The notes beneath the pieces are model-generated. The model made no database searches, had not been told where the DNA came from, and saw nothing but the letters and a program-made list of their open reading frames with translations. Made by a program: the position numbers and the translations under genes. Below are positions 11,112 through 22,139 of a stretch of 64,000 nt of DNA, piece after piece. Numbering within the stretch: position 1 is the stretch's first letter; the number at the start of each line of letters is the position of its first letter. Origin of the DNA: Hymenopus coronatus (lineage: Eukaryota; Arthropoda; Insecta; Mantodea; Hymenopodidae); contig CM060900.1 of NCBI GenBank assembly GCA_030762935.1, positions 391,643,632 through 391,707,631 on the forward strand. The letters are read 5' to 3'.

Positions 11112-13831
11112 CTAATTCTTGCGGTCACACATTAAGTCATTTGGCTTGATTCTTTTCAATCTTCTAACTTCACACTTACTAAGCACATTCAACATCTCTT
11201 TATTTCCATGGTGCTGCACTCTTATATGATGTTTCCTTGCTGTATTTGTTATTTCTTCTGTAACTGTGTCGATCTTGAGATCTATGTGTATCTGATCATT
11301 GCGCACATACCAAGGTGCATTAACTATTGTTCTTAGAGCTTTATTTTGAAATGTCTGTATATGTTTTATATTAGTCAATTTAGAACAGCCCCAAAGCTGT
11401 ATCCCATAGGTCCAAACTGGCTTTAACACCTGCTTGTATATTAATAGCTTATTATATATGTCAAGTTCAGAATTTCTCCCAATAAGCCAGTAAAGTTTCT
11501 TATATTTGATATTTAACTCTTTTCTTTTAGTTTCTATATGCTTTCTCCAATGTAGTTTTGCATCTAGTATCATTTCTAGGTACTTCACTGATTGAACTTG
11601 AGGAATAGTTTGATTATTTATTTTTATCGGTAGTATCTTAGTTTTCTTATTCGTAAAGTTGATGTGTACGAATTTAGATTCATTTAATTTTACGCGCCAT
11701 TTCTTGGTCCACTCATTGACCCTATTGACGGCTTTCTGTAATTTCTGTGTAGATTCCTCTACTGTATGGCCTATTGCCATTATTCCTGTGTCGTCAGCGA
11801 AGGTAGCCATAGTAGTATCATCTTGATATGGAATATCCCTAGTAAATATAAGGAACAGTATTGGCCCCAAGACGCTTCCTTGAGGTACTCCAGCAGCTAT
11901 ATTCTTCAATTCAGAGTATTCATTTCCATATTTAACTCGGAAATATCTCCCTTCAATATAGGATAACAATATTTGATAAAAGTGCTCAGGTAGATCTCGT
12001 TGAAGCTTAAAAATTAGACCTTTGTGCCATACTTTATCGAAGGCTTTGGCCACGTCTAGAAATACTCCAGAACAAATTTTGTTTTCCTCTAATGTTCTTT
12101 CTATGATATCGACTATACGATGTACTTGATCAATAGTTGAATGTTTGTTTCTAAATCCAAACTGGTGATCTGGTATTAACTTACTTTCCTCTATTATAGG
12201 TTTTAGTTGCTTTAACAATAGTTTTTCAAATAGCTTAGATAATTGAGATAAGAGTGAAATCGGTCTGTATGATTCCTTTTCATTAGGGTTTTTTCCAGGT
12301 TTAAGGATCATGAGCACTTCTGCTACCTTCCATTGACTTGGGATATATTTAAGTCTTAATGCAGTATTTATCATGTGTAATAACTGGATAAGACCTTTTT
12401 GTGGTAATTCTTTGAGAATGTGTCCTGTGATTAAATCATATCCTGGTGCTTTTTTTGCATTTATATTCTGCTGTATTTCACATTTTAATTCTTTGAGCGT
12501 TACACACCTAAGTTCTATACCTTCCTTTTTCTTGCCATGTTTTATGTTCTCTTCAGATGTTTGCCTAGGTAAAGGTTGAAAAATCTCTTCTAGATAGTTG
12601 GCGAATAGGTCTGCTTTATCCTTATCGCTCCTTGCCCATGCTCCATCTCCTTTTTTTTATTGGCGGAATTTGATTAATAGGTCTTTTAATACTCCTGGTT
12701 GCCTTCCATAAAGAGTAATCGGTATCTTTATCTGCTGTTAGTCCTTTCATATAGATAGTAAATGATTTATTTTTTATGCTACTGATCAAATTCTTTAACT
12801 TATTACAGGTTTGATTTAATCGCTTTTTATCTTCTGGTGCCCGTGTTTTCTGCCACTTTTTACGCAGTTTTCTTTTTTCACTAATTAACTCCCTCACTTC
12901 CATTGGATAGGAGATATCATTAATGTTATTCCTACTTTTTTCCGGAGTATGGTTCCATGCTGCTTGTTGAATATTAGTAACAAAGAGATCTATCTCTGCT
13001 TCCAACTGTTGTGGGATGTTTTTAAAGGAACATTAAGTTCGATAGTGCTATCTAATTCATTTTCCCAACTTGTTTTATTATTAATTAGCCTTGGGGGGCT
13101 ATCCTTTATTATTATATTATCACTTACTGTTAATATGATAGGGGAATGATCTGATGAAATATCATAATCCTCATTTACGTGCACATAATTGTTAGAGATA
13201 CCCTTCGTTATGAAAAAATCAATTAAATCTGGTGTTTTGTTTTCATCTGTCGGCCAATATGTAGGTTTTCCAGTTGAATGGAATTGGCACTTTGTTTTAA
13301 TAGCTGCCCTATACAGCTCCCTTCCTTTAGTAGTAATTATTTTGATCCCCAATGAGAATGTTTGGCGTTATAATCACCTCCAATAATAAAGTTATTTCCT
13401 AAAGTCTTAAAGAGGTTGATATAATCCTCTTCTTTTAGATTATACCTTGGAGGACAATATATTGCAGAAACATTAAAAGACTTAGTTTTAACTTGGATAG
13501 TGATAGTTATCACTTGCATTTCTTCGGTTTCTATTTTACTTTCTTCGTAGTGTTTAATGCAATTTTTAATTATTACTGCGGAGCCCCCTCTTGCTTTATC
13601 AGATGGATGGTCTGAACGGTAGATGTCATAACCTCTTATTCTAACATATGATTGTTTAGCCAAATGCGTTTCGGATATTAAGCATATATCTATTTTCTTG
13701 CTTTTCAGGAACAGTTCCAACTCCTGAATACGCTGCTGCAAACCGTTTGCATTCCATGATAATATTCTATGTGTGTGTACCATTTTATTTAATTTTGTTA
13801 AGTCTAGCTTCAAGCTCTCTTTATCTATCAT
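11112..13831 (-). pseudogene. LINE ORF2: APE endonuclease and reverse transcriptase (broken)
   Basis: The enzyme nicks target DNA and reverse-transcribes the element RNA. From 13831 the apurinic-type endonuclease shows LSWNANGL, ISETHL, RGGSAVII, AIYCPPR and GGDYNAKHSHWGS. A frameshift near 13345 leads to KTPDLIDFFIT and SSDHSPI, a second near 13000 to a linker, and a third in an A8 tract near 12651-12658 to the reverse transcriptase, which is then open to 11112. RT blocks counted from the Met at 12374: KNPNEKESYRPISLL (28-42), FLDVAKAFDKVWH (105-117), GVPQGSVLGP (162-171), the catalytic FADD (192-195) and YLEMILDAKLHW in the thumb. The C-terminus has a Trp/Cys-rich region but no RNase H. About 906 codons, as expected. 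The catalytic residues survive, so inactivation is recent. Confidence 0.93.
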
Positions 13832-13937
13832 AAATCAGTTTGTTGGTATATTTCTGCTCGTCCAGTATTTCTAGGATGCGTATTATAGCTTTATCAACAG
13901 TTGGAAATTCAGCTTTACTATTACGTGTTGCTGCTGC

Positions 13938-14327
13938 TTAATTGTTCTGTTCTCTATTAGGTTCATCCACTATTACTTCACTTTCTTCTAGAACCATATC
14001 TAAGTTACAATTCCCTCGAGTCCTATGAATCTGTCTTTGATTTTTCATTGTTTCGTTCCTCCTTTTTTGAAGCTCCTTAGCTACTTCGCATCCACGATAA
14101 TTTGCAGGATGTTTTTCTCCGCAATTAACACATTTTGGATGTGCAGTTTTGCTTATTTTACAATCTTTAGGAAAGTGCTTTCCTACACATTTCACACAGC
14201 GTGGTTCTTTTTGGCAATAGGCCTGGGTATGGTTAAAGCCTTGGCATTTCTTGCATTGTGGTATCAAATTAGTATTCTTTCTCAAAGGCTCAATTTTGAC
14301 AACCACATTCAAAATTGTCTTAATATT

Positions 14328-14365
<38 letters not shown>

Positions 14366-15402
14366 GTAATATCCTCCTTATTATCAAAGGTAAGCATAAA
14401 TAGTGGCAATCCTTGTCTAATTACTTCCTGCTCCCCATTCCTATTTTTATACCTTTCTTTCTTAAGAATATTTACATCTTTAATTTTAAAACCTCTTTCC
14501 TTTAATTCTTCTATTATATCTTCTTTTGGGCATGAAGCATGCAATCTTCTTGCCATAACTCTGATTGGTCTATCATTTTTGTTTTCATAAGTCTGCCAAT
14601 TGATTTTTTCTGTGTATAATTTCTTGGCTAGAGCCCTATAGCTATCAGAGTTCATAGTATTGATCTTCCATACATTATTATTTAATGATGTAACTTTATA
14701 TTCTTTTCCTAGCACTGGCTTTAATAATGCCTTAATTTTTTAATAATCTGCTATATCATACATGTTAGTAGGTGGAGGCTGGTGTTCCTTATAGGGAGTT
14801 TTTTTCCCCTCCTTCAAGTTATTTGTTTTGCTTTCAGTGCTTCTGGTTTCTGTCTTTTTCCCATGTTTTCCTGGTTTTCCCGTTTCTATTACTGGGGATG
14901 TTTCAGCTTTTCGTTTCTTGTTTTTCCTCTGTAATATCCACCCTGTTTCTCTGGCCAAATCTTCCTCATCTGTACAGTAATCTATCATATCGCTAGGACC
15001 TGCTTTTTCTATAAGGTCTTTCTCACTAGTTGTTTTCATTCTCTTTTGCTCTACTCTTATAGGTTCCATATTGGCATCCGCAGAATTCTGCTTTGCTTTG
15101 TCCATATTTTTTCTAAGTTCTTGATTTTCGAGTCTAAGAGCTTTTATTTCATTTTTTAATTCTTCGTTTTGGCGCTGAATTTTATTCAGTATCTTCTTTA
15201 GTTCCTCTTCTGCTGTGTGTAAGTGCACTACTTGTTTTGCTGTAGGCGAGCGTTGAATCAATGCACTCTTTCTAAACACATCTCCCTCAAGCAGTTGATG
15301 ACTCCCCCCAGAATCCATGGAGTCTGCCTCCGAAGAGGGTGGATTGTCCAGTTTACCTGGAGTACCACCTGGGGTAGTAAATCCAAAATTTGTTTTATCC
15401 AT
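13938..15402 (-). pseudogene. LINE ORF1: gag-like nucleic-acid-binding protein (broken)
   Basis: ORF1 proteins coat element RNA. The start at 15402 (MDKTNFGF) is the first ATG after the 5' UTR. Residues about 62-105 form a Glu/Leu/Lys heptad region (LKNEIKALRLENQELRK), a coiled coil for multimerisation. Residues about 140-210 are basic and low-complexity. One in-frame TAA (14740-14742) interrupts the frame, which continues in phase into the Pre-C2HC domain (RPIRVMARRLHASCPKEDII). A (TA)n expansion at 14332-14363 then shifts the frame, and beyond it are three CCHC-type knuckles (CKKCQGFNHTQAYC, CVKCVGKHFPKDC, CVNCGEKHPANYRGC) and a basic tail ending at 13938. Total is about 488 codons, normal for the family. 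Confidence 0.9.
14332..14363. repeat. (TA)n microsatellite inside LINE ORF1
   Basis: 32 bp of alternating TA between the Pre-C2HC domain and the zinc knuckles. It translates as an Ile-Tyr run in both flanking frames, and its length puts the two halves of ORF1 out of phase. Confidence 0.95.
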
Positions 15403-15543
15403 TGCTTGGGTTAATATTGTGGAATGTTCTTAGCTTCCCCTCGTCTCTTGATAGTTAGTAGCTAACGCTCACATAACTACCCGTCTGACTCACCGGGTAC
15501 TGGGCCCCCCTGCCACGACAATGCGACATTCCCTGGGGGGGGG

Positions 15544-15553
15544 AACACTTAAT
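15544..15553. repeat. Right target-site duplication of LINE
   Basis: AACACTTAAT, identical to 10995-11004. Confidence 0.9.
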
Positions 15554-16140
15554 ATGAAAATTTTTTCGAAATGTTCGATTTCCTAAAAAAATGACTAACA
15601 GGTTTGATTAAAATACTATATATTAAAGATATTTACATGGCAAATAAAATTCATATCCTGAATTTCTTGGGAATAGCTCCAGAAGTCCTCTTCATTTTGA
15701 ATGACTTTTGTATAACTGGTAAACCGTAAGAGATAGATAAAAACTTGCTGCACAAAATATGTAGCTCTCGTTAAAGCACACAGTATGTAATATACCGTGT
15801 TTTTAGACCTAACTATTTCAGAGATATTCCCTGATATTGGTTTGAGTTTTAAACTACTAAGCTTTTCTCAAACGGGAATTATTCATCCGTTTCATCTGTT
15901 TTATTTTACCCCTCGCTATGGAAAGAACTGAGTAAATGACAATCGCGTAGCGACAGCTTTTAAATGATTTGACTGTCGCTTTGGTCTTAGCGTGTTCCCT
16001 TAAGACCATTACTGATGATTTTGTTGATCTCGATTAGTATGATGTAGATAAAATAATACTTTATAAGAAGAGTGTATTGGCAGAACAGATAGAGAAAGTC
16101 ATGTGAATGGAACACACCAGATTTGCTTACACTTAGGATT
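15554..16140 (+). repeat. R1 interspersed repeat, 3' two-thirds
   Basis: Continues directly from the LINE target site: the TTCGATTTCCTAAAAA box, TTTGATTAAAATACTATATA, GGGAATAGCTCCAGAAGTCC, GTAAACCGTAAGAGATAGA, TTAAAGCACACAGTATGTAA and the 3' signature GATAGAGAAAGTCATGTGAA near 16090. The missing 5' part should lie left of the LINE at about 10,995, where only a short stump is recognisable. Confidence 0.85.
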
Positions 16141-17905
16141 TGCAACAATTGGCGAGATTGGCGGCCCTGGGGTAAGGCCTGCAGCAGGCTCAGTTTTGAA
16201 TGATCACTCTCTGAGGTAGTTTCACTCGGGCGCCTTTTGATTGAGTTTGCTCTGTATGGTATTGTGGTATAGTTTGCAGAACAGCGTGTGCTTATTTTAT
16301 TAAGTTTCGCTCGATCGTAATCACATTTACATTGTCAGTATGAATTTACACAGTAATTCTGTGGCATCTAATTTCCTAACCTCCTTTCATATGCTCATAG
16401 ACTGTTAAAAGTGTTTAAACAGATTGTTTCGGGTTGAATGAAAATAAATTTACCTAACACAGCAAACAGTTGTAAGCGGGTAAAATCAAACGAGATGGTG
16501 GCTGTCGTGGAAAGAATTCATCTTCCCAATAGTTGTTTGGAATCTAAATTTAAAGCAATATAAAGTAATAGCAGCACAAAGACTGATGGGCGTAGATAAT
16601 GTTCTAACCTTCAGCAGTTCGTAAAATGATGGATTTGTTGATCCCGGCTAGCTGCTTTGTCAGCAGCTGTAAGTCAATGTGAATTATGAACGCACCGTAG
16701 ACTGAAAATCCATTCCAATTAGATCAGAACACCTCTTATTGGTGCAAGAAGAATGATTGCACACATGTTGTTTCGCGGAATCATAAACACTCATAGATAT
16801 GTAAGCGACTTATCGACAACGTTCTTCAGAGAATTGACACCTGAAGAATGGATGCGTGATTACTTTATGCAGGATAATGGAAGCTGCATAACCAGCAAAT
16901 CAGTATAGAAGCACTAAAGAGTTTTTCATCAGAGAATAATTGAATGTACTGCTCGCTCTCTAATCCATTACATTATTGTATTTGGGGACTTACTAAAAAA
17001 AAGTACTCACGCCCCCAACGTTTTAGGTGACTATATTGGGTACGAGTCTTTAAATATTTGCGCTGTAGAAACTAAGCTGCTCACTAACGTGTGCAACAGA
17101 TGCCAGGCTTGAATGGACGCAAAAGAGCATAATTTTGAACACGTTTTATGACGAAAAGTAAGCGTAACATATTCAAACTATTTCTCATGGTTATTAGCTT
17201 GGGGAGAAACAGCGTACTGCACAAACGAATTCATATAACAGTACCTTGGGAACGGCGGACTACCAGTCGCGTCAACCCCACACTTCGCGAATACGTTTTA
17301 CCCATGGACATGCCATTTTAAAGCACAGAGAATATTTTCTTACTTTGTATTTAATATGTGTGTAACTATATTTCCTTTTCAGAGTAGTGTTTTATCAGAA
17401 ATTAGTCAATTGGGATATGCTAGAACCAACAAATTCCTCTCGGTAGTATTTATGAATACCGTTTAGGACTTACTAGCTTCTTTCGAATTAACGTTCTATT
17501 CTGTTGCATTTCTTTCGTTAGTTATTACCAGGGAAAGGGGATTTTAGTAAGAAAACAGCAGTCGCGTTCACCACACGGAGTATTGTTTGCATCAGGCACC
17601 TACTCTGAGGGACACTTCTCACCTTAGCTCCACAACAGCCGGTTCCGTTGCGACTGTTCAATTTATTCTGTGCTTGGAAACCAGTGGAGAACTGTTTTAA
17701 TTTAATGCTTATAATCACACATTTTAAAGGTGATCAAAATTATCTTCTGTGGCGGGATTTGGCTGGCAAAACTTCAGCACAAATGCCGACCATCGTGGAT
17801 ACAGGCTGCAGTATACTAAGCTAGATATTACGACAAAATTGTTAACATTATTGTTTATCTCTGACTAGTGAAATCGCCAATGTAGTTCACTTAAGGAAAT
17901 AATTT
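16141..17905. other. No gene seen
   Basis: Anonymous sequence. No motif, no tRNA-like box and no frame above 70 codons with recognisable content. Confidence 0.4.
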
Positions 17906-17910
17906 CACCA

Positions 17911-18154
17911 TTTTTTTTTCTTTTTTTTTTATAAACAGTAACGGAGTCTGATTAGGACTCCAATACTGTATCCCTATTTACATTTCCCCCCGTAGGTTTT
18001 ACTGATTACTGGTTTTACTGTTTCTTTTACAAACGTATACACATTGCACAAACATATAACAGCCATGCCCAAGGCGGGACTCGAACCCACAATCCCCTGC
18101 CCACGAAGCACCAAAGCGAGACGCTTTAGCGAGCGTGGCCATGGGGACCGGCTG
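17911..18154 (-). mobile_element. SINE family A copy (tRNA-derived)
   Basis: Minus-strand tRNA-like head (GCCGGTCCCCATGGCC) with the pol III B-box GGGTTCGAGTCCCGCC near 18075. The body (GCATGGCTGTTATATGTTTG, GTAAAAGAAACAGTAAAACC) leads to a conserved 3' inverted repeat (GGAGTCCTAATCAGACTCC) and an A-rich tail (T-rich at 17911-17931 on the plus strand). It matches the copies at 34026, 43787 and 50858. Confidence 0.85.
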
Positions 18155-18159
18155 TTTTA

Positions 18160-18965
18160 AGATATTGCATATATTGAGAATAATTTCAGTAATAAAGTAA
18201 CTACAATAACATTTATTATAAGAATTTAACGCCAAAAGCGTTTGAAACAATATAACTGATTTCAGAAACACTGAGTAGATTTTAATCTGAAACTTTAAAA
18301 AAGGGGTAACAGATATTTAAAGGCGTCCTATAGAAGAATTCTGTGTAGCAGAAATGTGTAAAACGAGCATCGCCTTACTGAGGCACGGAATCATAAGCAA
18401 GTCTAATACTCTGTTTTTATTTGCTCCTACTACGTGAGTAGGCTGATGTAGAACGCAGTTTTTCAAAGCGTAAGAACTCTGTACATGCTAATCGCATGCA
18501 ATTTGTTTCATGTATTTCGAAAACACATTATTGTACATTGTAAAATTCCGAATGTAAAAGTAAAGCCCAGTCTAATTTATTTCTGTGCATTAACACCAAA
18601 ATTAAATAATGAGGTAACCTTTTATTACTATTTATTTACTTCATGTTGCACGGCTCCTAATTTGGTCGGATAGCGACCGCATAATACACACACATGTACA
18701 TGCAGAATTCAATTGCATATTAGGGCAGTAAGTAGCAAATACGTTGCGTACTTAACACACTCAATACTCATTGGTATATTAACATTGTTTGAATAGGAAT
18801 AATATTACAGTTGTTACAACTATATTACATCAAACAATGAGAATTAAAAAAAAAAATTAAATGTCAATAATTTGAATTCCGAGAAGTATGTGCAACAATA
18901 TATTGATCTTTTTTAAAGTACAGTAATACACTTTATTGCACATTTCCAATAGCCAAACGTACGTT
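18160..18965. other. No gene seen
   Basis: Anonymous AT-rich DNA with no supported feature. Confidence 0.4.
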
Positions 18966-18971
18966 TATCTT

Positions 18972-19189
18972 CGGCCGCATTTAAACCACTCTCCTCTCGC
19001 CTAGATGGCCCGGGTTAGATCCCAGCAGCATGTGAGATTTGTGGTGGACAAAGCGGCGCAGGGGCGGATTTTCTCCGGGTTCTCCGGTTTCCCCTGCCAT
19101 CACATTCCACCAGTGCTACATCTTCATTCCAACTATCATCAGTGTGCCGAATTAGTAAAAGCGGGCGTTTAACACTATATAAAAAAAAG
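18972..19189 (+). mobile_element. SINE family C copy (tRNA-derived)
   Basis: A degraded tRNA-like head ending in GGCCCGGGTTAGATCCCAG (decayed B-box) is followed by the family body GATTTGTGGTGGACAAAGCG, TTCTCCGGTTTCCCCTGCCA, CATCTTCATTCCAACTATCA and the 3' end AGTAAAAGCGGGCGTTTAAC, then an A-rich tail. Homologous to 34741-34955, 54467-54627 and 60297-60521. Confidence 0.8.
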
Positions 19190-20775
19190 TTTATCTTCTG
19201 ATACTCCTTTAATCCTAATCAGCCTACTTTCGAAGCAGTCTGTAGTGCCTTCAAGTGTTCATCATATTTGTTTACATTGCAGTTTATTCCTCCTCTCTCG
19301 ACAAAGTTAGTGCATTCCTAACTTGAGTGTTTACTTACTAAAAACTTCTCCCTGGTTATAACACAACTTTTAGCGAGGTAATGCAGGTCTAGGATAATGG
19401 ATGCATTCCAAAATCAAATTCGTAGCCTAAATGGTTACCTTCTTACGTTGGGGTATAAACTTGTACTAAAAGTCTCGTTTTATTTTATTCATAATATTAA
19501 ATAAGACTAACTCCCTGTATTAAAGACAAGATGAACGTTTCCCAACACACTGGGAACTGTTCCTTCATAACTATTAACTATCGTAATTACTGGTGCGCTG
19601 CTGCTGAAACAACCTAAACCCACAAATGAGATTCACACAGAGGACTGGGAATTTTTCTTTAGCTTATCCTTCCCAGGGACTGCAAGTATGAATGCGAAAG
19701 TGTGTGTGTGAGTGAGATGTATAAAATCCAAATAAACAACATCCAATAACAAGAGCACTGCACACGTGTTAACACCATTGCCGTTAGGTAATTAGTTTCA
19801 AAGGTAAAAAATCGTCTATATGGCCATTGAAGTTGAAGGTGGTGTATTGTTGGAACATTAAAACAAAAGTTTCTCTCTTTTTTCTAAGTAATGTGACGAA
19901 AGAGCACTATATATCTGACGCATATCTCTCTTTCGCCGCAATGCTTTTCAGAATAGCATTATTTCTATCCTTTTTATTGCTACTTCAACTACCGTGTAAT
20001 TCAGTTCGTTTGTATTAATGGCTTGACGCAATTATTGTATCTGAGTATAATGACTCTAAATGCATGGCTCTGTTGCACTATTTTACAGGAAATAAATATT
20101 TGGGAATAAAATCATTGTGTGTAGTTGGAACCAGAAGATAAATACTATTAAAAGTAATCGGCAGGGACAGTAAGTGTTAAGTATAATACCAGATGTGATG
20201 TCAGACAACTCAATTAAGCTGTATGTCATTATAATTTGGCCATTAAATCCATCCTGTTTCTATTTTACGCACTCCGCGTGGTTTATTTTTATGCTAAACT
20301 GAGTTTCATTAAGCTGTGAATAATCCTCATAGTTCGACTCGGACTAAAAAATATACGGAAACTATTACCCGAACGATGGCTAGTAAACTATGGTGCTAGA
20401 TATCTGAATGCAGAGCAGATGTTCAATTACTAAGTAATCGTATCGTTTTGAAGACGTGTAGTTAACCATAGCCGAGTTTGAAAATCGCTTGCTCCTAGAA
20501 GTGCAGGAGCGAGTTAAAGAGATGGGACGCCAGATAGCAGCAGCACAGAGACCGGCTTGTTAGCACAGACATGCTCCAGACGGAAATCCTAAAGCCTCAG
20601 GGTTAATGAACTAAAACACTTTATCTTGGCTGATGCCAGGAGAAACATTTAGATGACCGAGACATTATCGAGCCTTTCCTGCCAAGATGTCATGGTATTA
20701 ACTTTTTGGAGATTGGACCCTGCCACGGCACGTCGAGATGCAGTTTCTGGTCCTTGCATTCAGAGAAACTTTTTC
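19190..20775. other. No gene seen
   Basis: No supported gene or repeat. Frames here are short and lack motifs. Confidence 0.4.
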
Positions 20776-20781
20776 AGCGAG

Positions 20782-21003
20782 TTGTAAGGCTCAGATGTTC
20801 AATATTTAGCGTTTACCAGCTGGTTTAGCCTCAAGGTTAAATGTACTAGATTAGTAAAGCGCAAATATTCAGTATTTAACTTTTTTATCGGGTGGTTTAG
20901 TAGCTTTTACCAAGCCTCAAAGTCAAATCTGGTAGTAAGGCTCGGATATTCAATATTTGGCGTTTACCAGGTTATTTAGTCTCAAGGTCAAATCTACTAG
21001 AAA
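20782..21003. repeat. Three-unit minisatellite
   Basis: Three diverged direct units of about 66-82 bp start near 20786, 20852 and 20934. Shared boxes are AAGGCTCAGATGTTCAATAT / AAGCGCAAATATTCAGTATT / AAGGCTCGGATATTCAATAT and, at the unit ends, CCTCAAGGTTAAATGTACTA / CCTCAAAGTCAAATCTGGTA / TCTCAAGGTCAAATCTACTA. Confidence 0.85.
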
Positions 21004-22035
21004 CTTAGCAACAGGAAATTACATGATATCCGGAAGGGTTTGACGATAGTGTTCAGCTATTTTGGAAGCACTTTGCTGGAAGATGATATTTGCAACTCTA
21101 AGGGGATTGAACCAATTATCTCGTCGATTCCAGGTGTAAATACCCTCACATCACCTGAATGAATGAAGTGTGTACGATCCTTCCTTAGCATATAATGCTG
21201 AAGCCGGTTAAGGTGGCTCATTTTTAACTTGCGAATTGACTCTCCGGATTTCAGAACTGAACGCGCACGATTTCTCCTGAATTAACTATAGAGATTTTTG
21301 CAGCAGCAGACAAAAGGAGTTGGGCGTTTAGTGTAGAGCAGATAATACCTGTAACATTCACATGCTTTCTCTACTCGTGTATTTTATGCAACTTTTAGGC
21401 ACCATTCTTGCAAAAGCTTGTTTTATGTCTACTTCATGATAATATAGATAAATGTGTGCAGAAATTGTCGTTAAACACTTCGTTGCAGGTACAAGGGAGG
21501 GAGACCGAAGCGATAATCAAATATTTGAAAGTACATCGATATTTGCTGGCCTTGACATTCTACTCTCTTTCATGACGCGAGAAATAATTGAATGAATGTG
21601 GGAGCACTTCAAAAAGTAACAAAATTAATTAAAAAGTCAAATAAAAAAACTGATGCTATAGAAATCACCGATTGCCATAACAGCTACTGAAAATACATTT
21701 TATTTTGAATGATATACACTGTTTTAGTGCATATATATTTGTCTATTTCTTATAGTTTTACCATATATAGAAGCATACAAAATTTCTTTCCAGTGAAGAG
21801 AATCTCATAGCACCTAAAATTAAAGATATGCACTTTTATTTGTTATGTGTTTAAATGTGTGGGATTTTAATCAAAATTAAGCCAACTTTGGGGTGACTGA
21901 GTTTTCTTGAAAATCGGTCCAATTCTTTGAAGGTAATGGTCTTGAATCGCAAGTTTTGTATTTACCATATATGTCCCTTTCGCGTTGTGCTGCTCACATA
22001 AGCGCGTGCGTGGAGACACTTAATTTTTTTCTTCA
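21004..22035. other. No gene seen
   Basis: Anonymous. A GGGAGACCGAAG box near 21496 also occurs near 60175 and may mark the end of an undefined repeat. Confidence 0.35.
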
Positions 22036-22039
22036 AGAA

Positions 22040-22135
22040 ACGCAGGTTATCAAAGCGTGCTTTCGGTGAAATTTAAATGTCGAATTTGGGTGGAGTACAA
22101 TACTTCCTAGAATCACTAGGTACGTGGTAGGGTAT
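22040..22135 (-). repeat. R1 5'-end fragment
   Basis: Minus-strand R1 start: GGTGAAATTTAAATGTCGAA, TTTGGGTGGAGTACAATACT, followed by a decayed terminal palindrome. Confidence 0.6.
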
Positions 22136-22139
22136 GTAG

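Larger units (their letters stand above)
11005..15543 (-). mobile_element. Full-length Jockey-superfamily non-LTR retrotransposon (LINE)
   Basis: A 4,539-bp element between two perfect copies of AACACTTAAT. It reads on the minus strand: a 5' UTR of about 140 bp beginning with a C run, ORF1 (gag-like, 15402-13938), a spacer of about 106 bp, ORF2 (endonuclease plus reverse transcriptase, 13831-11112), a 3' UTR of about 105 bp and a short A tail (T run at 11004-11010 on the plus strand). Non-LTR elements copy their RNA into nicked genomic DNA. Two ORFs, the Pre-C2HC/CCHC gag, the APE endonuclease, no RNase H and a poly-A tail fit the Jockey superfamily. It is inserted in an R1 repeat. ORF1 carries one stop and one frameshift and ORF2 at least three frameshifts, so it cannot move by itself. 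Confidence 0.93.

Noticed and set aside
12373..15414. Plus-strand frames of 60-114 codons inside the LINE
   Set aside because: Antisense shadows of the LINE ORFs, which show clear domain order on the minus strand.
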